Shown here one piece after another: positions 17,593-19,074 of a stretch of 19,074 nt of DNA. Below the pieces are notes generated by a model. The model was not told the origin of the DNA. It worked only from the letters and a program-made list of their open reading frames with translations, and did not search any database. The first letter of the stretch is position 1. Each line of letters starts with the position of its first letter. The translations under genes and the position numbers were made by a program. This stretch comes from Linderina pennispora (Eukaryota > Kickxellomycota > Kickxellomycetes > Kickxellales > Kickxellaceae), in contig NW_024468441.1 in NCBI RefSeq assembly GCF_002104995.1, positions 1-19,074 on the forward strand, read 5' to 3'.

Positions 17593-19074
17593 GCAAAATA
17601 CCTGTTCATGAACGCCTTGGTCAACATGCTCCGGGTTCAAATCGACATGCTGGTCGGTTGGATTCGACTGTACTGTGGTCTGCGCGTCTACGCAAGCACA
17701 CTCTTAATGAGGTGCTTGACATGCTGCTATTTATGCACTGTCGCAGTTTGAGAGCCTCCCTAGTGGGAGAATTTCTTGTCTCTTCAACTGGGATTGCTAC
17801 AGGATCTACTTCTCGCTTCCATGCCAGATCTGTCAGCAGGTACTAGGAGCCTTCTACGCCTTGAATGCGATTATACATGGTATTCAGCGAATGCCTATAT
17901 TACTTGCCTTTGTGTTTCCTACCGTAACAGCATATTCTTAGGGACTCGAGTCGCCACAAAAGCACGGAAAAGGGTGGATGCTGCAGAATTCTCGAGCTTT
18001 AAATTCTCCCATGCAGGCACATTTAGCCTGATTGTTGAAGGCCAGATGCTAATGCGCGTCCACAGCGTCCTTGGTGCTTACCTGCAGAAATCCATTTGCC
18101 AGATTTCCACCTACAGTATCGCCACATTCCATAGTAACACTCTGCACCAAATGGCATTCGCTCTGCATGTCTTGGTTACTGTCCTGGTAGAATCCACGTT
18201 GCTGTTCTACCAGGTATGGAGGATATCTACTTTGAGATTACCATCAGCACCGGGTGAGGTTGAAATGGTAATGCGGCTTGCAGAGATAATGTTATCTGGT
18301 GTAGAGAAGATATCAAATATTGGCTACTCGCTTGGGACTGTGCTACCTTCGCTTTCGAAATACTTTGTCTACACTGGACTTCCGCGCGAGCACCCAGGAC
18401 CATCGAAGGGTTGCAGCGGCTGCAGAGCTGGCCAACGAATGGAACTGTCGAGTTCAGAAACTACAGCATGAGGTATCGCGAGAATCTGGACACTGTTCTG
18501 AACAGCATTTCGTTTTCGGTTGGCTGTAACGAGAAAGTCGGTATTGTTGGACGTACAGGCGCTGGAAAGTCGTCGCTGACATACGCACTGCTGCGCCTAA
18601 TCGAGCCAGCAGGTGGCTCTATCTTCATCGATGGAGTGGACATCTCGACAATTGGCCTCCAGGATCTTCGTTCCAAGATCAGCATCATCCCGCAGGACCC
18701 GGCTCTGTTTGTGGGCACTATTCGAGAAAACTTGGATCCACTGAGCGAATTCACCGACGATGAGGTTTGGACTGCAATTCGCAAGGGCCATATCGAAGAT
18801 CTTGTTGATAGACCGGCACAGGCGCATGATGTTAATGACGACAGCAGTGGTCCGTGGGTTGAAGGAACAGGTCTGGACAAGTGGGTCGAGGATGGTGGCA
18901 AGAACTTTAGCGTCGGCCAGCGCCAGTTGGTCAGTCTGTGTCGTGCACTACTTTGGAAGCGCAGATCTTAGTTCTCGATGAGGCAACGGCGAATGTCGAT
19001 ACAAAGACCGACCAAATCATGCAGCAGGTTATCCGCGAGGAATTCAAGGACTGCACGATTTCTGACTATTGCGC
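17593..19074 (+). CDS. ABCC (MRP-type) transporter, C-terminal part only, runs off the window
   Basis: The sequence begins inside the second membrane domain ([20 protein letters not shown], then [20 protein letters not shown] and [14 protein letters not shown] near 17760), continues through [20 protein letters not shown] and the helix segment ending [12 protein letters not shown], and then the linker [20 protein letters not shown]. The second nucleotide-binding domain is complete in sequence: Walker [22 protein letters not shown]-loop [20 protein letters not shown], signature [16 protein letters not shown] and Walker [21 protein letters not shown] pumps export conjugates, often into the vacuole in fungi. 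Between the Q-loop and signature there is a longer acidic insert (near 18820 to 18880). The first membrane domain, the first nucleotide-binding domain and the 5' end are absent upstream. Frame changes fall near 17690, 17750, 17930, 18400, 18960 and at the very end. Confidence 0.8.

Noticed and set aside
1-19074. A defence island, biosynthetic cluster, mobile element or viral insertion
   Set aside because: The recognisable genes are unrelated eukaryotic housekeeping genes; I found no transposase, reverse transcriptase, integrase, terminal repeats or CRISPR-like spacing.

Overview
The window looks like nuclear DNA of a fungus. It has spliceosomal introns of 68 to 275 bp with fungal signals, including a perfect TACTAAC branch point. 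It carries eukaryotic housekeeping genes on both strands: WBP11, a USP7/Ubp15-type protease, SKI8/WDR61, RAD2/XPG, an AFG2-like AAA ATPase, an M16 peptidase and an ABCC transporter. An early-diverging lineage such as Kickxellomycotina is my best guess, but this is inference from gene style only. I see no tRNA, rRNA, CRISPR array, insertion sequence or virus.

Layout: an F-box-like N-terminal fragment (minus, runs off the left edge); a stand-alone HIRAN protein (plus, one intron); WBP11 (plus); a USP7-like gene (minus, tail-to-tail with WBP11 and slightly overlapping it if read past an internal stop); SKI8 (plus, head-to-head with USP7); RAD2 (minus, tail-to-tail with SKI8); an unrecognised Ser/Pro-rich candidate (plus); an unrecognised Cys-rich candidate (minus); an AFG2-like type II AAA ATPase (minus, two introns); then a more AT-rich right end with the C-terminal half of an M16 peptidase (minus) abutting the C-terminal part of an ABCC transporter (plus, runs off the right edge).

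The dominant property is that nearly every recognisable gene is broken by many one-base frame changes, while the protein on each side of a break still matches its family. Where I can place the break it is often in a short homopolymer. I therefore read most breaks as uncorrected sequencing or assembly indels, not biological decay. Annotators working from single ORFs would report fragments, so the gene spans below join the frames.

Some features are not explained by simple indels in an obvious way: the USP7-like protein has lost the consensus catalytic Cys box and the QHDVQE box; the first ATPase domain of the AAA protein has a degenerate Walker B; and the M16 and ABC genes both lack their 5' halves and meet head-to-head near 17.59 kb. 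The genes are not a functional cluster: they cover mRNA decay and transcription (SKI8), splicing (WBP11), DNA repair (RAD2), ubiquitin (USP7) and ribosome maturation (AFG2 type).
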